The notes under the pieces: model-generated
What the model was told of the DNA's origin: nothing
Databases searched by the model: none
What the model saw: only the letters and a program-made list of their open reading frames with translations
Position numbers and translations under genes: made by a program
DNA from: Chara braunii
Lineage: Eukaryota > Streptophyta > Charophyceae > Charales > Characeae
Assembly (NCBI GenBank): GCA_003427395.1
Contig: BFEA01000388.1
Coordinates: 835,677-864,625 of the forward strand
Direction: 5' to 3'
DNA length: 28,949 nt
Shown here: in pieces, positions 26,576 through 28,949 of the stretch
Position numbering within the stretch: the first letter of the stretch is position 1
Layout of the letters: every line of letters begins with the position of its first letter

Positions 26576-28018
26576 TCATAGGGCCACAAGAGCGGGTAGT
26601 CTGAAAAGAACGTCGTACGTGTTAACATCTAGTACTACTACGACATCTCCAAGCGCGTGTACTTTTCCTAATCGGAAAGCGACATTGGTCATTCTCCCCA
26701 CGGTCTTGATTTTTTCTTCATTTGCCGAAACGAGCTGATCTTTCTCAGTGAGCATGATCAGATCGTTTTTCCTACCGGCCCTTTCGACCACTCTCAGTGA
26801 GATAGCCAGCACAGCTGCTCCCGAATCTATAATTGCGTTGTAAGGAATTCCCCAAATTTCAATATCGCATTCTGCGGATTTCCACGGAATTGGTTTAATC
26901 CGCAGAAAATGGTCGTCTTTCTGGATTAAACCTACCCGTATCGGATCCGACGTGCCTGTTGGGTTTTCTTCAGGCGTGGGGATTTTAGCTTTTACGTTCG
27001 GTGTTCGGGCGAGGGCGAATCGCTTCCGGTTCGCCTTGCAGTGCTGTAACATTCGCTCATTGGCTTGCTCGAAGATCGAGAGTAGATGACCGATTGGAAG
27101 TGGAATCCGATGGTCCAAGGCCCGGATGATGTTTAATACATCGATCTCTCCTGTGACGAAGGTGGGTCCTCCCGACTCCATTTCTCCTAGAGAAGGTCGC
27201 CACTCCGCCACTTCTTTCGGTTCTGGTGCGGGTCTAACTGTTCCGATCATTCCAAGCCCAGGATAACCAAGGGATACATACTGATCTAGCGGGATTAGCT
27301 CGGCGGCCTCTTCCGTGGTAGCCAGGGCACTTCCCCCACCCTCTACTTCTTCCATTAAAGCTCCGACTCGCCCTGGTCCGTTAGCGATGGGGGCCGCCGC
27401 CATCGGCGCGACCCCGATCCGCTGTTGCGGGGGTCGGTGGGGGCAATCACGGGCTAGATGTCCTGGTTGATGACAGGCATAACAGACATTCAGATTGTTC
27501 GCGGCTCCCCCGAGAGCAGGTGCCGGGGCTAATCCTTGCTGTATCGGAGGGGCGCGCACCACAATGGGCTGCATGTTCCTCATCATGGCTTCCAGCCGAG
27601 CATTGTGCTCTCGCTGCTCCTTCTTGCTTTCCTGGATTAGACTAATGAATGTCTTGGTTAGTTCGAAAATGACCGCTGATTCATTCGAACGTACGGGAGC
27701 CTCAATCGGGGGCGGGGGTAACGCCCTGACGGGTGGGGGTATCGCAAGAGCGGAGGTGCTCGGAGTCTCACTCAGAGTCACTCGTTTGGGGCCTATTTGT
27801 TCCATATAGGTGACAGGTCCTGATACAAACCCCATGTTTTCAAACTTATTCTGCAAGGCAGCCAACTCAGCTCTCGCTCGTGCAAGTTCGGTCGAATCTC
27901 CTTCTCTAGGATAGTCTTCTCCTTCCAGGAAGTTTGCTGCGAACTTCCGTTCCATTTCTTCCGCAGCAACCATGATTTGTTGTAACATGTGAGTGATGGG
28001 GGGAAATTGCTTCCGCAA
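26576..28018 (-). pseudogene. Element 2 gag C-terminus, zinc knuckle and protease
   Basis: In frame with the upstream gag ORF, separated only by one stop. A coiled-coil-like Glu/Ala/Arg-rich segment (ELARARAELAALQNKFENMG) and a Pro-rich linker lead to a CCHC zinc knuckle (CYACHQPGHLARDC, 27484-27443) for RNA binding. The retropepsin-like protease has NAIIDSGAAVLAIS, catalytic Asp at 26827-26825, and ends VLFRLPALVAL at TGA 26578-26576, beyond which the protease tail continues in frame. It would cleave the Gag-Pol polyprotein. Confidence 0.88.
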
Positions 28019-28033
28019 CTTAGCCCTTATTGT

Positions 28034-28483
28034 TCAGCTGCGAAGCCCGTCAATGAACAGATCCCTTCCTACTTGCTCACCTCGCTCAGTTTTCACGAAC
28101 ATTCTGTAGAACCGGTTTCGATATTCTGCAACGGATTCGAGAGGTTTTTGCACTCGGTCTTTGATCATGTACAGCGCTTGCTCGGGGTGAACATAATCAA
28201 ATCGGTTCATGAAATCCCGTTCGAAGGTCGGGAGATCAACCCATACGTAGGTATTGTACCAATGATGATTGTCTCCTCCCATTCGAGTCAGAATGTTGAT
28301 CTGTGCTTCGTTATCATCGTACTGTTGTGCTCTAAGCGTGGCCAGCCATGCTCCTGCGAGATGGTGCGCCGGATCAAATAGGTAGAGATCAGGCGGCGTC
28401 ATGGGAGCTCGTGCACATGGGGCGGGTTGATTTGGTGGATTAGCATTCTGTTGCGGAATCGGGTTTTGCACATTGGCAGCCAT
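28034..28483 (-). pseudogene. gag: Element 2 gag N-terminal/capsid region
   Basis: The ATG at 28483 lies about 145 nt inside the primer site, an expected leader length. An Asn/Gln/Pro-rich start (MAANVQNPIPQQNANPPNQP) precedes a retrotransposon-gag-like domain: HLAGAWLATLRAQQYDDNEA, HHWYNTYVWVDLPTFERDFM, RVQKPLESVAEYRNRFYRMF. The frame stops at TGA 28036-28034 (DGLRS-stop-TIRAKLRKQF) and continues in the same frame in the preceding entry, so the stop is a point mutation in a single gag-protease ORF. Confidence 0.88.
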
Positions 28484-28623
28484 ATTGGCTGCTCGTCGGT
28501 TAGCCGATATGCTTCGAGTGACGATAAGGTCGAGTCTATGCGCGTTCCGAGGGCGAGGTCGCCCACGGTTAGCCAGGTCGCCTAATTAACGTGCTATCAA
28601 TCCTAAAACCCTAGCCACGTGCC

Positions 28624-28637
28624 GGGCTCGATACCAA
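28624..28637 (-). other. Element 2 primer-binding site, Met-tRNA-like
   Basis: The minus strand reads TGGTATCGAGCCCG just inside the LTR. The common plant Met-tRNA primer site begins TGGTATCAGAGC, so this matches for seven bases and again after a one-base deletion. It fixes the 5' LTR on the right-hand side and the element on the minus strand. Confidence 0.65.
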
Positions 28638-28949
28638 CCTCACGTCCAGCGCGACTTCCTGATCGGAGTGGGATGTGGGCCGGGAAGTGCGAAAAGGGGT
28701 GCGCCAAGGATTTTTGGGAAAAGTGGGGGAGTCTTAGGGGTATGAAGGCAATTAGGCAAACGAGGGGTGTGTGCGCAAGGGACTCAAGGCCCGATGGGGC
28801 CGGTTTACGGGGAAGTCCCTCCGCGGAGGAGGCGGTCCCGAAAAGTTGGGCCGCCGGGGGCCGCCACGTGGCGCAGGCCGCTGCGTGTTTGGGTTGGGCC
28901 TTCGGAATTCCGGGGTTCTCCGTTCGCCACTACGTCGGCAATTTCCGCA
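28638..28949 (-). repeat. Element 2 5' LTR, partial (runs off the window)
   Basis: Matches 17806-18135. On this side the terminal GGGCGTCACA seen in the other copy is missing: the minus strand reads GTGAGGTTGG directly into TATCGAGC. The copy ends at the window edge at exactly the base where the left copy enters the N gap. Confidence 0.88.

Larger units (their letters stand above)
17795..28949 (-). mobile_element. Element 2: Ty3-type LTR retrotransposon with extra ORFs
   Basis: On the minus strand: LTR copy (28949-28638, continuing off the window), primer site, gag, zinc knuckle, protease, RT, RNase H, integrase, three further ORFs, then LTR copy (ending at 17795). It is inserted into a LINE. 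The LTR copies are about 4% diverged by eye apart from one 17-bp indel. Coding is interrupted by stops at 28034, 26576, 26063, 25560 and about 25500, frameshifts near 25757 and 24770, and one stop in ORF4 (21290). Damage is light compared with element 1, so the ancestral layout can be read with confidence. Confidence 0.9.

Overview
This is eukaryotic nuclear DNA made almost entirely of transposable-element remains and simple or dispersed repeats. I find no host gene I would defend. Long poly(A)/poly(T) tracts, a poly(A)-tailed U6 snRNA pseudogene, a tRNA-headed SINE-like unit, a LINE tail, two LTR retrotransposons and a plant-type tRNA-Asp primer-binding site point to a streptophyte. The polyproteins resemble, from memory, retroelement proteins of the charophyte alga Chara. 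That assignment is an inference and needs a database search.

Layout, left to right. Positions 1-1350: a (TA)n tract, then an AT-rich segment with two families of repeated stem-loops. The first is four hairpins with one conserved tip and compensated stem changes. The second is three hairpins each followed by a GGAGTTAGA box. Positions 1351-3600: a (TA)n microsatellite and a GC-rich segment with a diverged internal duplication, probably LTR or leader sequence. Positions 3608-10490: a plus-strand Ty3-type retrotransposon (element 1) starting with a tRNA-Asp primer-binding site and carrying gag, zinc knuckle, protease, RT, RNase H and integrase in the usual order. It is broken by several stops and frameshifts. 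No 3' LTR is recognisable.

Positions 10491-16640: a non-coding patchwork of inverted repeats (one with perfect 34-bp arms), microsatellites, locally duplicated blocks, a recurrent 'GCCTTGCCACACCACTC' word in both orientations, the U6 retropseudogene (itself hit by what looks like a bare poly(A) insertion), the SINE-like unit and small foldback elements. Positions 16641-17794: the 3' end of a LINE on the minus strand, cut off by element 2.

Positions 17795-28949: a minus-strand Ty3-type element (element 2). A partial LTR copy lies at each end (17795-18135 and 28638-28949), and both copies stop at the same sequence, one at an 810-base N gap and one at the window edge. Inside, read on the minus strand, are a Met-tRNA-like primer-binding site, gag, zinc knuckle, protease, RT, RNase H and an integrase whose ORF begins with a cysteine-rich PHD-like zinc domain. 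About 2 kb of extra coding sequence follows. Three successive ORF junctions (RNase H/integrase, integrase/ORF3, ORF3/ORF4) have a start codon overlapping the upstream stop, which suggests coupled termination-reinitiation. ORF3, ORF4 and ORF5 match no family I recognise and may be related to each other. This downstream cassette and the left-end hairpin array are the two most novel things in the window.
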